Assembly (NCBI GenBank): GCA_949152475.1
Contig: OX424563.1
Span: forward strand, 37,954,120-38,018,119
DNA: 64,000 bases
Direction of reading: 5' to 3'
From: Terebella lapidaria
Lineage: Eukaryota; Annelida; Polychaeta; Terebellida; Terebellidae
Position numbers and translations under genes: made by a program. The notes beneath the pieces are model-generated. The model worked only from the letters and a program-made list of their open reading frames with translations, searched no databases and was not told where the DNA came from. Of this stretch, positions 1-10,890 are shown one piece after another (position 1 is the first letter of the stretch; each line of letters begins with the position of its first letter).

Positions 1-150
1 AGTGAGGTAGTGAGTACAGGAAACAGTAGACGAGTGAGGCAGTGAGGACACGACCCAGCAGATCTTACCCAGTAGACAAGTGAGGCAGTTAGGACATGAC
101 CCAGCAGATCTGACCCAATAGACAAGTGAGGCAGTGAGTATTGAGGCAGT
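1..150 (-). repeat. 46-bp minisatellite, reverse orientation
   Basis: About three units of the same repeat that fills 17950-20052, here in reverse complement (words such as GTGAGGCAGTGAGGAC and GACCCAGCAGATCT). It decays after about position 138, where only a partial GAGGCAGTGA copy remains. The array probably continues to the left of the window. Confidence 0.9.
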
Positions 151-1607
151 GACATTGAGTAGTATGATTCATATGGGGAGAAAAAGCCCATGGTCAAAAA
201 AAATTCAACAGAGCTGGAGGTTATTTTCAAAACTGGGTCTTTATCAAGGACTTTTCATTTTTATTCTCACCATGTTCATAATATTAAAGCAGCTGCCTTC
301 GAATCCAGTCAATATTTTTTGAAAACTATATTTCATATTAAACACGCTAAACTAACTGAATGAAACATACTCACAACAAATGTAATGAAAATAACCAATC
401 CTCAGGGAAATTTTGCTCATTTGAACAGGCGCTTCTCGCGTGAATACAGGAACTGTATCCATCACACGCAGATGTAAACAAAGCATTCAAAGTGCGAGAT
501 AGACTGACAATTCCACGCACATCATGGTATATCACTGATTATTTTCTCACAACTACACTATATATGCACATACAAATTGGAAAATGTACTTGATGTGGAC
601 TTTTAAGCGCGATTCGAGCATTTGTTTACATTCGGATTTGATGGATACACTTCGTTTGTTTATTTACAAAACAGGTACGAAATGGGCACTAAAACGGATG
701 AAAAGACAACTCGGACGGACTGTAATCGTCAAAATCATTGAGCACACTTTTGTTAGATTGCATTGAATGTGTTCAACAAAAAATTGGTTTTGAAAAAAAT
801 ATTGCATACATTCGAAGGCAGCAGCTTTAAGCTGTTACCTTTGCAGGTTCTTCCGTTACTAATTTAAGCATTTGATCAGTTTCAATTCACAATGATAAGC
901 ATGAATTTTTGCATAATGTTCCATTAGTGTGTGAAGCATTTGAACAGGGCTAGAAGTTTGCCAAGAATATGGTCCTTCTAAAAAAAGGTCCTTCGTGTGT
1001 ACACAAATGAACTAAATGCTTTTTTTCCAATTTCTAACAAAATTCTAGCTCTTGTTGCAAGGCCAAATACAGTAATTGAGTTTGGGCCTAAAGCTATGAA
1101 GAACAACAACTGATAACCTATATCCATATGATAAGATGTAAGAAAATGAACATTATTAACATATTCATGACAAGCTACATGTATATTTTTAGGCATGAAC
1201 TGACTCTGAATACTTGGATTGAACTTGAATTCAAAAGATAAAGTCATTCATGACAAATGTTCCAACTTTTACTAGGTAGACATGGGTCTTTTTAAATTTG
1301 CCAGTACATTTATATTTTCAGTACTTTCATGAAAAACTGTGCAGACATCCCCAAAAGTGACTTCCAATTGACGACACCTAAGCATACAAGGTGACAGACA
1401 GACTCCCACAACTGTGGTGTGTATGCGCTGAAGGTATGGGAAACTTATATAACTTATAACATTCCTTTCCACAAAAAGATGGGAATGTGATTTAACCCTA
1501 TGCTAGCTGAGTTAATTTCGGAGTCACTCGTGAGAATCGGAATTAATTTGAGAATTCTTGGGTATCAGTGGGTTTTGCATTTTATACAAAACTAATTATT
1601 CAATGTT
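151..1607. other. AT-rich unique DNA, no gene recognised
   Basis: I see no domain, no convincing splice-bounded exon and no repeat family here. The short open frames (for example near 978-1247 and 1272-1472 on the minus strand) have no recognisable composition. By the target duplication at 1608-1613 and 15128-15133, this stretch was originally continuous with 15134-17949. Confidence 0.6.
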
Positions 1608-1685
1608 GAATGCTACGGTGGCTGATATATGCCATATTTTTATTTTTCAGAATTCATTTATTTATTTTTTCCAGAAGGACATTCT

Positions 1686-1796
1686 AGAGAAAATAAAATA
1701 ATTAAATGCACGTACTTAATGTTAAATACGCGTACTTAATATTAAATACACATACTTAATATTAAATACACGTATATAATATTAAATACACGTATA
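1686..1796 (+). repeat. 20-bp palindromic-unit array (left arm of outer TIR element)
   Basis: Tandem units of the form TTAATATTAAATACGCGTAC. Each unit is two small palindromes, TTAATATTAA and a TACGCGTA core. The array is cut at 1796 by the inner copy of the same transposon family. Confidence 0.85.
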
Positions 1797-1885
1797 TACG
1801 GTGGCTGATATATGCCATACTTTTATTTTTCAGATTTCATTTATTTATTTTTTCCAGAAGGACATTCTAAAGAAAAGAAAATAAT

Positions 1886-2071
1886 TAAATGCACGTACTT
1901 AATGTTAAATACGCGTACTTAATATTAAATACACGTACTTAATATTAAATACACGTATATAATATTAAATACGCGTATATAATATTAAATACGTGTACTT
2001 AATATTAAATACGCGTACTTAATGTTAAATACGCGTACTTAATGTTAATTACGCGTACTTAATATTAAATT
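1886..2071 (+). repeat. 20-bp array, left arm of inner element
   Basis: About nine units close to TTAATATTAAATACGCGTAC, with C/T changes in the CpG-bearing half (ACGCGT, ACACGT, ACGTGT). Confidence 0.85.
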
Positions 2072-2155
2072 AACAAAAAATGGATGTGATTATGTTGCTG
2101 TGTTGCTGTGGTTATGGCGCTGCAAAAAAAAGAACAAAATATGTAACTGTCTGGT

Positions 2156-2598
2156 ATTTAATATTAAGTACGTGTATTTAACATTAAATACACGTATTTA
2201 ATATTATATACGCGTACTTAATATTAAGTACGCGTACTTAATATTAAGTACGCGTATTTAATATTAAGTACGCATATTTAATATTTAGTACGCGTATTTA
2301 ATATTATATATGCGTATTTAATATTATGTACGTGTATCTAATATTAAGTACGCGTATTTAATGTTAAGTACGCGTATTTAATGTTAAGTACGCGTATTTA
2401 AATATTAAGTACGCGTATTTAATATTAAGTACGCGTATTTAATATTAAGTACGTGTATTTAATATTATATACGCGTAATTAACATTATGTACACGTATTT
2501 ATTATTAAATACGCGTATTTAATATTAAGTACGCGTATTTAATATTAAGTACGCGTATTTAAACATTAAGTACGCGTATTTAATATTAAGTACGTGAA
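2156..2598 (-). repeat. 20-bp array, right arm of inner element (inverted)
   Basis: About 22 units close to TTAATATTAAGTACGCGTAT. This is the reverse complement of the left-arm unit, so the two arms could pair over most of the element. A few units carry one extra base. Confidence 0.85.
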
Positions 2599-2672
2599 TT
2601 ACATCCGTCTGGAAAATATTGTAAATAATTGAAAACTAAAGAATAAAACTATGGCATATATCAGCCACCGTA

Positions 2673-3006
2673 CGTATATAATATTAAATATGTGTATTTA
2701 ATATTAAATACGCGTACCCAATATTAAATATGCGTACTTAATGTTAAATACGCGTACTTAATGTTAAATTAGCAAAAAAATGGATGTGGTTATGTTGCTG
2801 TGTATGTCTTGTGAAACATGGCGCTGCAAAAAAAAAATCTAACTGTCTGGTATTCAATATTAAGTACGTGTATTTAACATTAAGTACACATATTTAATAT
2901 TATGTACGCGTATTTAATATTAAGTACGCATATTTAGTATTAAGTTCGCGTATTTAATATTAAGTACGCGTATTTAATATTAAGTACACGTATTTAATAT
3001 TAAGTA
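2673..3006. repeat. Remainder of outer TIR element: array, core, inverted array
   Basis: Left-arm units run to about 2770. A core follows (about 2771-2855) like that of the inner element (GGATGTGGTTATGTTGCTGTG, then GGCGCTGCAAAAAA). Inverted-arm units then run from about 2856 to 3006, where element A is inserted. Confidence 0.8.
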
Positions 3007-3684
3007 TGTGGCGATTTTGCCCTAAGCACGCGGCAGGTGATTGTAAACATACATGCCATTTATGTGGCCTTTTCGTTCTTGGCCTTGTTTTGACACGCTC
3101 CGTTCGAGCGTGCATTGCCATGGCAACGCATTGTAATTTACGCTCCAGTAAACTATAACAATGGTTTGATTATACTTCGCGTGCAGCCTTTAGTTTCTGG
3201 TGTATTATATATACACTGGAGGCTGCTCGGTCGAGGAGATTGTCCAAGATCGAGTGACAGGATGCACTCGGAGCTCGCCATGAGCTTTGAGTTCCCTGTT
3301 CGGGAGTAGTGGGCTCCTAGAGCCCTGGGGACGATTTCCATGGAAGAGTTCTCTCCCTTCCCGGGATGGTGTGACATAGGCTCTGGCCAGCATGTTGGAC
3401 TGTACGGGGTTCCGTCCCCGAGGCAGACCGCGGCTTGCCAGGCCCCTCCAGCTAACACCGTAGTGATGAACCAGTTTCTGAACGGTGTCCGTAGGCCTGG
3501 GAGTGTCGGGTGGGCTGTTACCTGGTTACCGTAAATGCTAGAGTGGTTATCGTGTCTGCAGTGACCTCTGGTGAGCGGCGCCGCCGCAAGGATCCGGAAT
3601 AGTGGATGCGCGTCCGCAAGGACTCGCGGTGAGAGGACTATCCTCGAGGATCCCGAAGAGCAGACGATAGTCAATAACTTTACA
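3007..3684 (+). repeat. 5' LTR of element A
   Basis: 678 bp, beginning TGTGGCGATTTTGCCC and ending AACTTTACA directly before the primer-binding site. Relative to the 735-bp 3' LTR it lacks 57 bp just after about 3341 and has scattered substitutions. A TATATATA box lies at about 3205-3213. Confidence 0.93.
3205..3213 (+). promoter_or_regulatory. Putative TATA box of the element A LTR
   Basis: TATATATA within GTATTATATATACACTGGAGG. The equivalent position exists in all four LTRs of the A/B family here. Its function is inferred from composition and position only. Confidence 0.5.
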
Positions 3685-3703
3685 TTGGTGCCGTGACCAG
3701 GAT
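3685..3703 (+). promoter_or_regulatory. Primer-binding site of element A
   Basis: TTGGTGCCGTGACCAGGAT follows the 5' LTR directly, and the same sequence occupies the same place in element B. The TGG start fits pairing to a tRNA 3' CCA end. I cannot assign the tRNA. Confidence 0.8.
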
Positions 3704-3797
3704 CAGTCCGACAGTGTTCCATCGCAGCCTACCGTAACAGTGTTGTAGCCTCCTTCGTCCCTGGGGATCGCCCGCTCCTCAAGGACGACTCAGGAAA

Positions 3798-6065
3798 ATG
3801 ACAAAGGATAAGACAAAGACAAGAGTAATGAACCCAAGGGGAGGGAAACGGGTGGAAACGTCGCGGACCGTACCCGGTCGAGCGACAACCGCCGTGAGAC
3901 ATCTTCGGGTGACTCCGGTGGTAGTAAGGTACGTGCGGAGACCTCCGTTGACGGAACCTCGTCTACAGAGTCGACTCCGGCGTCCCTGGCTCCGTATCCG
4001 GACGTAGAGTCGCGCCCCGCGGGGCCGCAACCGAGGTTGCTATCAGGGTCTAGCCCTGATCCGTTAAATGCGGTGGGTGGAGCTGGCAACAGCTTCACAC
4101 CGCGCCCGCCTAAGTCCGGGCGGGGGTCGTGGCAGGCGACACTCTTTCAGGGGACATATCCGGATGTCCGGGATCGAGTGGACGCCGGCGTGAGCACCTC
4201 CGGGCAAGCGGACCAGTGTTACTGGATGCCACCTCCGGCCGGAGGAGCTCTTGCGAGAGCTCCCGGCGGGGATTCCAGGCAGTCCGCATCAGGCGGAATG
4301 GACCAGCTCACTAACACTCTTAGTGCGCTGGCTCCTTCAGGGCGCTATGACTGCGCCCGGTCACCCCACCAGGGACGATCAGACCGGGGGAACCGTTCAC
4401 CCTCTCCGCCGTCACAAGGCAACTCGGGGCCTTTGACGGAGAGGGAGAGGTGGCTGATATCCGAGGCGCTTGTACAGTTCAAGCAGAATCAGCCGCCTCC
4501 GAGCGTCAATCCGTCGGCCGCGTTTAGTCCGGGGATGACTGGGCCCATGGCCCCTCCCCAAGTCCTGCCGAGCCTGCATGCGCCAGTGGCCTCCGCAATG
4601 GGACCCGCGCCTGCTCCGCGGCTCGGAGGCACCACGTTGGCGACCGCGTCGACCGTTCCGACGGTTGGAGCGCAAGCCGCGTGGCCTACTTACCCTGGCG
4701 CGTACAGTGTGTCGGACGGGCAGTGGCAGCAGGTGGCTTCGGCGTCAAGCTTTGCCGCCCCACCTGGAACCTACCCAGTAGGTTCGATGGGAGCCCCGCC
4801 CACACCTAGCCAGGGTGGGTTTTCAGCGGGAATGACCCCGGTGGCAAGCGTGAGCTTTCCTGCTCCCATGTTCGCGGCGTCGATGTTTGCTCCGGCAGAC
4901 TCCGCCGCAGGCACGGGTAGCTTGCGGGCCTTGCCGCTGTACACGGACGACCCCGGAGCCGGGACCGCACGTCGGGCGCGTAACAAACGCGATGACGGGC
5001 CCGACCACTCCTCGTGGCGGAAACGGTTCAATGGGGATAACGCCGACTTGGAGGACTACTTACTACTTACTGTTCACGCCGACGACCAACCGGCGGCAAT
5101 TAGAACGATAGTTCAAAACGCGTACCCGTCAACCGACAGAGTCCGTGACAGACTATGCGTTTAACTTGCGCATACTCGGCCGGAGAGCTTATCCGGACAT
5201 GGACTCCAGACGGTTTGAGACGACGCTGTCGATCAGTTCATCGATGGCCAGCCTTACCACTTATCGTACGGGCTGGCCACCCATGAAAAGCGATCGATGG
5301 AGGAGGCGATTGACTCCGCACTTGCGCTCGAGGTAGCTGTCCGCCCTAGACAGTTGCCTCCGGCCCCGGCTCCGGCCTCGGGTGTACCCGCGCAGGACAT
5401 ATCCGGACATGGACTCCAGACGGTTTGGGACGATGCTGATCGATCAGTTCATCGATGGCCAGCCTTACCACTTATCGTACGGGCTGGCCACCCATGAAAA
5501 GCGATCGATGGAGGAGGCGATTGACTCCGCACTTGCGCTCGAGGTAGCTGTCCGCCCTAGACAGTTGCCTCCGGCCCCGGCTCCGGCCTCGGCTGTACCC
5601 GCGCAGGCGGTGATCCCTCCTCCGGCCAAAGCATCGCAGGTAACCCCGTGGCAGGACCCGGTCGTCCGGGAACCCGCCAGGGAACCAACCCCGCAGTGGG
5701 TTAATGTGCTGGCACCCTCCACAGGGATGCCCGCACATGAGGCACCAGTCGCCGCGCCGTGCTCGTCCTCGGACGAGTGCGACATGGAGGAATACGATTT
5801 CGGCGCCGCGCAGATGATTGCGCACTGCGCCGGGATCGAAGCTCCGGGACCCGCAGAATGTTGCGCGTTCACCTCCGGACCAGCCCAGAACCGTCCCTGT
5901 TACTTCTGCGGAAAGCAGGGACACTTTTGGCTGAAGTGTCCGGAGTTGTTGGAACACCTGCGGTCGCGCGGATACCAGGGAGCCCTCCCTGGCCCGCAAT
6001 GGAGGAATTCCTTCCGGTCTGGTCCTCCGGGACAGCAAGATCGGAACCCGTGGCAGGGAAATTAG
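3798..6065 (+). pseudogene. gag: Gag of element A (frameshifted, duplicated, partly deleted)
   Basis: Structural polyprotein of a Ty3/gypsy element. The start ATG at 3798 matches the start of the intact element B ORF. A frameshift lies within the first 30 bases, and most of the N-terminal half then reads in another frame to about 5164. That half is rich in Pro, Ser, Gly and Ala. Compared with element B, sequence is lost after the NADLEDYLL segment near 5060, which removes the following capsid-like part. A ~210-bp tandem duplication occupies 5191-5600. The nucleocapsid CCHC knuckle (C-x2-C-x4-H-x4-C) is intact at 5898-5939. The frame ends at a TAG near 6063. At least three lesions make it a pseudogene. 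Confidence 0.88.
5191..5600 (+). repeat. ~210-bp tandem duplication inside gag
   Basis: The sequence starting ATCCGGACATGGACTCCAGA occurs at 5191 and again at 5401. The copies are nearly identical (GAGAC versus GGGAC, and a one-base indel near CGCTG/TGATC). The length is about 70 codons. It is absent from the corresponding part of element B, because that region is deleted there. Confidence 0.92.
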
Positions 6066-9000
6066 ATCCGGACATGGTGGCGAAAAACACTACGTCCGGG
6101 GATAGTTGTTCCGTGGCATCAGATGCCGCCCCACCCGCTGATGGGCAGGACGAACCTCAAGTTGATATGACTTCTCCAGAAGTAGTCCTTGGGGATCAGT
6201 CTGGCTCCTCCGCGGCTGAGGCGGATGGTGAGGACTCCGTAGATGAGCCCAGCGCGTGCAAACGGTATCGCCCTACCTGCGTGCTGGTGAGGGACCCCTG
6301 CTAGTACCTGCCCCTGTCCTTCGGACGGGAGCCGGTCCGGTTTCTCGTGGACTCTGGCTCGGAGGTGACCCTCATTGCCGCAGGAACGTTCAGGAAGGAG
6401 CCCGCGCTCCGCAACCTTGAGTTGCGGGATCCCGGACCCTACAAGCTCTACGGAGCGGGTGACAACCGCATCCGTATCCACGGCATCATCGATCTGCCTA
6501 TTACCCTTGGGGACAAGGTGTATCTGACAGAGGCAATCGTTGCGGATATCGGAGCGGCCGGGATTATTGGAATGAATTTTCTACGGGTCCACCGGGTGAC
6601 CGCCAACTTTATTGCTGGCGAATTCTGGATGGTAGAGGACATACACTTTCTCTTCCGCTCGGGCCCGATGCATTCATTTCAAATGCGGGCGGCGCGCACT
6701 GTGGTGGTGCCGCCAATGAGTGAGATGATCATTGAGGCGAGGCCGCGTCGTCCCCGCATGCCCCTCGATGGTCGACCATGTATAGTGCAACCAGTGAGCA
6801 GTTTCGCCGAAGGAACCGGACTCGTGCTGGGTGGGGCCCTGGTCATGTCCAACCCCCGCGCGATGCCCATCCTTGTGGTGAACCCTACGGATGCTCCGAT
6901 TGTACTGCGGCGCGGATGCATAGCAGCTACTGCTACTCCCGCATCATCGAGTCGTGTCCTCCCCGACGATCCTGTCTGCCGCGCTGTGTGCGCGGCGGTG
7001 GCTGCCGGAGATGACCCGTTCACCCTGCCGGACCATTTGGAATCTCGGGTTCCGAAGGACCGGCTGGATGAAGAGCATCGCCAAGCGCTCCGCAAACTGC
7101 TGCGGCAGTATGCGGATGTGGTCATGGATCCTGACGGTGCGGTTGGCAAGACTGACGGTTGGCAAGACGCATCGACCTCGTGGACGAGCGTCCTCTCAAG
7201 CAGCGTCTTCGTTGGGCAGCGATAGTGCACCAAGAGGTCATAGACCAGGAGGTGCAAAAGATGCTCGACTTGGACATCATCGAACTCAGTGACAGTCCTT
7301 GGGCCAGCCCTGTGGTTATGGTGAAGAAGAACGACAGCTCGTGGAGGTTCTGCGTGGATTATTGTAAACTCAACGATGCCACGCGGAAGGACTCATATCC
7401 TCTCCCGCACATTGAAGATACCTTCGATGCCCTGGCCGGGTCGCACTCTTTCTGTGCTTTGGATCTGGCCTCCGGGTATTGGCAGGTGGAGATGGAGGAG
7501 AGTGATCGGGCGAAGACTGCCTTCGTTACCAAGAACGGGCTCTACCAATTCAAGGTAATGCCGTTCGGGCTCTGTAACGCACCAGCGACGTTCGAGCGCC
7601 TCATGGAGATGGTACTTAAAGGGTTCCTCTGGAAGCGATGTATGGTCTACATCGACGATGTCATCGTGTATGGCCGGTCGTTCGAGGAAAACCCTCACCA
7701 ACCTCCAGATGGTGCTCAATCGCATCCGCGGAGCAGGGCTTAAATTGAAGCCAAGTAAGCGCGAATTATTCGCGCAGGAAATCCTGTACTTGGGCTTCAT
7801 GGTAACGGGCACCGAAGTGAGACCAGACCCCGCAAAGGTGGCGGCCGTACAGAAATGGCCTCCGCCATGTAACGTGGCGGACGTGAGGTCCTTCTTGGGC
7901 TTCGCGAGCTACCACCGCAGGTTTATTCGCGGCTTTGCGGAGATCGCGCGTCCCCTTACCATCGTCACGGAAAAGGGTGCTGATTTTGTTTGGTCCGCCG
8001 AGCAGGCTGACGCCTTCTCGGGACTCCGGCAGGCCTTGGTAGCGGCCCCGGTGCTGCGGCACCCTCGTCCGGACTGCGAGTTCATCTTGGACACTGACGC
8101 GAGTAACTCTGCACTCGGCGGTGTCCTCTCGCAGATCGTGGACGGGCAAGAGCGGGTAGTAGCTTATGCGAGTGTGGCCTTGAGCCGCTCTCAAATTAAC
8201 TACTGTACCACTCATCGCGAGTTGCTCGCGGTGGTTACGATGACCAAGCGGTTCCGGCATTACTTGTTGGGACGCCATTTCCACTTGTGGACTGATCACA
8301 GTTCGCTGAGATGGCTCCTCAACTATAGTGAGGCTGATGGCTTGGTGGCGCGGTGGCTCGTCAAACTCCAGGAGTATGACATGCAAATAGAGCATCGCGC
8401 TGGTAAGTTGCACGGCAACGCGGACCGCCTGTCCCATTGTCATAAGTGCAAGAATCCTGGCTGTGCAGGGATGGCTCCATTCCAGCAAGCCACGGATTCG
8501 TCCTCAGACTCGGAATTGGACGTTCCGGGGAGACCGCAGGCCACCGCCCCCTCTAACAACACGGCGGCTGGAGCGTCTAGGGCTCATCTCCGCACGCGGA
8601 CCCGTCGATATCGGCGAGGGCGTCCCGCATATGAAGTGGAGGTGCGGCTCAGCTCCAGCGAGTCCTCCTTGAGTCCAGCGGTGTACTCCTCGTGGGTACC
8701 CTCGTCCTCTGGAGAGTCTGAGTATGAGCGGTCCTTGCCCCCTGTGGTAATGGCCACTGCGGCGCAGCCGGACGCGACGGATGAGGAGCCTAATTACTTG
8801 GGTGGCTACTCTCCGGCGCAGATAGCTGCGAAGCAGAGAGCTGACAGTGCTCTGGCACCGGTAATCACAGCCCTTGAGGCCGGCCAGAAACCCTCTAAGG
8901 ATGAGCGGAAGACCTACAGGGAGGAGACTTTGTCTCTGGTATCCCAGTGGGAAAGACTCTCCTTGAGGGATGGCCTCTTATACCGGCGCTATGAGCCACC

Positions 9001-10174
9001 GACCCCACTGCCTCCAATATGGCAGTTGGTGCTTCCGGCGGAGCTGCGGAAAGAAGTACTCCACCAGTTGCATGACCTCCGGGTGACCGGTCACTTGGAA
9101 ATCCGGAGGACCGTCCATAGGCTACAACAGCGCTTTCATTGGCCTGGTAGCAGCTTGGACGTGCAACGGTTGTGCGCAGCCTGCCCTCGGTGTCAAGCTC
9201 GTAAAGGAGTCCTGGCTCCTGGCCGCCACCCCTTAACCACGGTTAAGGCGGGCGCGCCGTTTGATCGGATAGCTTTGGATAGCAACCTGTTCCGGAGCCT
9301 AGCACAGATGCTGGGCAGTACCAAGGTGTGGACCACCCCCTACAGGCCCCAGTCTGATGGCCAGGTCGAACGCTTCAATCGATCGGTCCTCAATATGCTG
9401 GCGACCTTTGTGAACGATCGTGTGAATGATTGGGATGACCACCTCTCGTATGTCTTAATGGCGTACAGGTCGTCGGTCCACTCTTCGACCGGAGTTACTC
9501 CGCACGCGATGTTGTACGGCCGGGAGCTAAATTTGCCCGTGGATATTATGTATCCAACTGCGGCAGAGGCCGGCGCAGTACCCCAGTGCGGTCCGGAGTA
9601 CGTGGAGTGGATTCGCCGCGCCCTGGCGAACGCCCATGATTTCGTGCGCGCGCGCCTGGACAAGTCTGCCATCCGGCAGAAGCGAGGCTATGACGCCCAT
9701 GCTAAGGGTAGGCCAGCTTTTGCGGAAGGAGACAAGGTGCGCTATTATTATCCGCCGCTTAAGCAAGGTAACAAATTTGCTAAGCCGTGGATAGGCCCGT
9801 TTACGGTACTGAAACAGGTGACAGATGTGGACTACCGGATCCGGAGGGATTCCGATCCGGACAGGGTTCTGGTTGTACATATCGATAATCTGAAGAAGTA
9901 CGAGGGCCCGCTTGTCATGGATCCGCCCGTTCAAGATGCGGAACCGGATGATGCTCCCGTATGGGATCCGTCCGGTCAGCATCCACGGACTCCGGACGAG
10001 CGTGTGCGCCGTATGGTGGGCCTCCCGGACCACTCTGACCCGTCAGATGATGGGCTGGGTGGCTATCAGCCAGATGACGGCGATCCACAGGTACCCCCAC
10101 TCCCTCCAGTACCTGCGGATGGCGGGCGGCCACGCCGGAAACCACGTGCGCCGGCCCGGTATTGGTGGGAATAA
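6066..10174 (+). pseudogene. pol: Pol of element A: protease, RT, RNase H, integrase (frameshifted; integrase core deleted)
   Basis: The polyprotein has the usual gypsy order. After a TAG at 6302-6304, the protease carries the active-site D-S-G at 6350-6358. Frame changes fall near 7150 and near 7687. The RT has the YIDD catalytic box at 7648-7659 and a gypsy-type FGLCNAPATFERLM segment. RNase H follows with FILDTDASN near 8080, HRELLAV and WTDHSSLRWL, ending in GNADRLS. Integrase keeps the zinc-binding H/C region and the C-terminal GPF module. A deletion at about 9280 joins the start of the core directly to a segment downstream of the second catalytic Asp. The first two catalytic residues are therefore missing and only the Glu (in QVERFNR) remains. 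The stop is at 10172-10174. Confidence 0.9.
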
Positions 10175-10689
10175 CATTCCGCCCATGCGGATGCGTCTGC
10201 GGTACCCGTCTATCACATCAAGGACCGGGTTTAGGTCGTTCCGTGAGAGTCCGCACGACTTACCTCTGCGGGTGGCTACTTTGTGGCTATCTTCGGAGTT
10301 GAGGTCCGCGGAGAATTTCATGTCGTAACGCCGCCGCTCCGCATCCGCCCTCCCGTAGTTTTCAGCGCTAGGGACGTGCGGCAACCTTATCTGCATCAGT
10401 TCGCCTGTAGTCCGGCGTAGTTAACACAGCGGCTACGCTGGCCGGACGACTTTTGTGGATCTGCCGGACGCCCCTGGTCCCAGAACAGCCTCTTAAGTGG
10501 CCAGACTGAGGTTGGGATTTACGTCCGCTACGGGAGAAGCGCCTTCCCACGGATTTGGTGAACTGGCTTTGGACGCGGGGATAGTGTCTGCACGTGAGGA
10601 CTGACGTCCCTGGTTCGTCCGCGTGACTCGTCCGGCGTCCGCGACGCTTTAAGATGACGCACTTCGGTGTAGTTATCCCCCGTGCGCCA

Positions 10690-10713
10690 TTACTATAATT
10701 AAGGTTATAGTAA
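10690..10713 (+). other. Conserved hairpin (stem TTACTATAA)
   Basis: TTACTATAA, a 6-base loop, then TTATAGTAA. Element B has the same 9-bp stem with a different loop at 24892-24915. Confidence 0.6.
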
Positions 10714-10878
10714 GTAAGGTTTCTAACGGCAGGAAACCGACTATCCATTATGATAATGGAGCGGTTGTTAAGTCCGCGTGTGCGGACCAGCCACGACGGC
10801 GGGGGATGCTCATTCTCGTCCGGATCGTACCTTACAATACGCGGTCCGGCCGGAATGACCGGAACTCCGGCCTCCTTC

Positions 10879-10890
10879 TAAGAAGGGGGT
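10879..10890 (+). promoter_or_regulatory. Internal polypurine tract identical to the 3' PPT
   Basis: TAAGAAGGGGGT here repeats the 12 bases at 14236-14247, next to the 3' LTR. Element B also has both copies (24716-24727 and 22797-22809, reverse). It could act as a second plus-strand primer; that role is inference. Confidence 0.5.

Larger units (their letters stand above)
1797..2672. mobile_element. Inner copy of the same TIR element, inserted in the outer copy's array
   Basis: An 876-bp element starts TACGGTGGCTGATATATGCC at 1797 and ends with the inverted sequence ...CAGCCACCGTA at 2672. CGTATA flanks both sides (1791-1796 and 2673-2678), again 6 bp. It contains a left array (about 1886-2071), a core with GCGCTGCAAAAAA (about 2072-2155), and a right array (about 2156-2598) whose unit is the reverse complement of the left one. 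No coding capacity is visible, so it is a MITE-like derivative. Confidence 0.88.

Noticed and set aside
978..1472. Possible exons on the minus strand
   Set aside because: No splice-consistent borders, domain or homology signal that I can see.
3153..3722. Minus-strand 189-codon frame over the element A LTR, and similar frames over the other LTRs
   Set aside because: Antisense shadow frames in GC-rich LTR sequence. They differ between LTR copies by the indel and show no domain.
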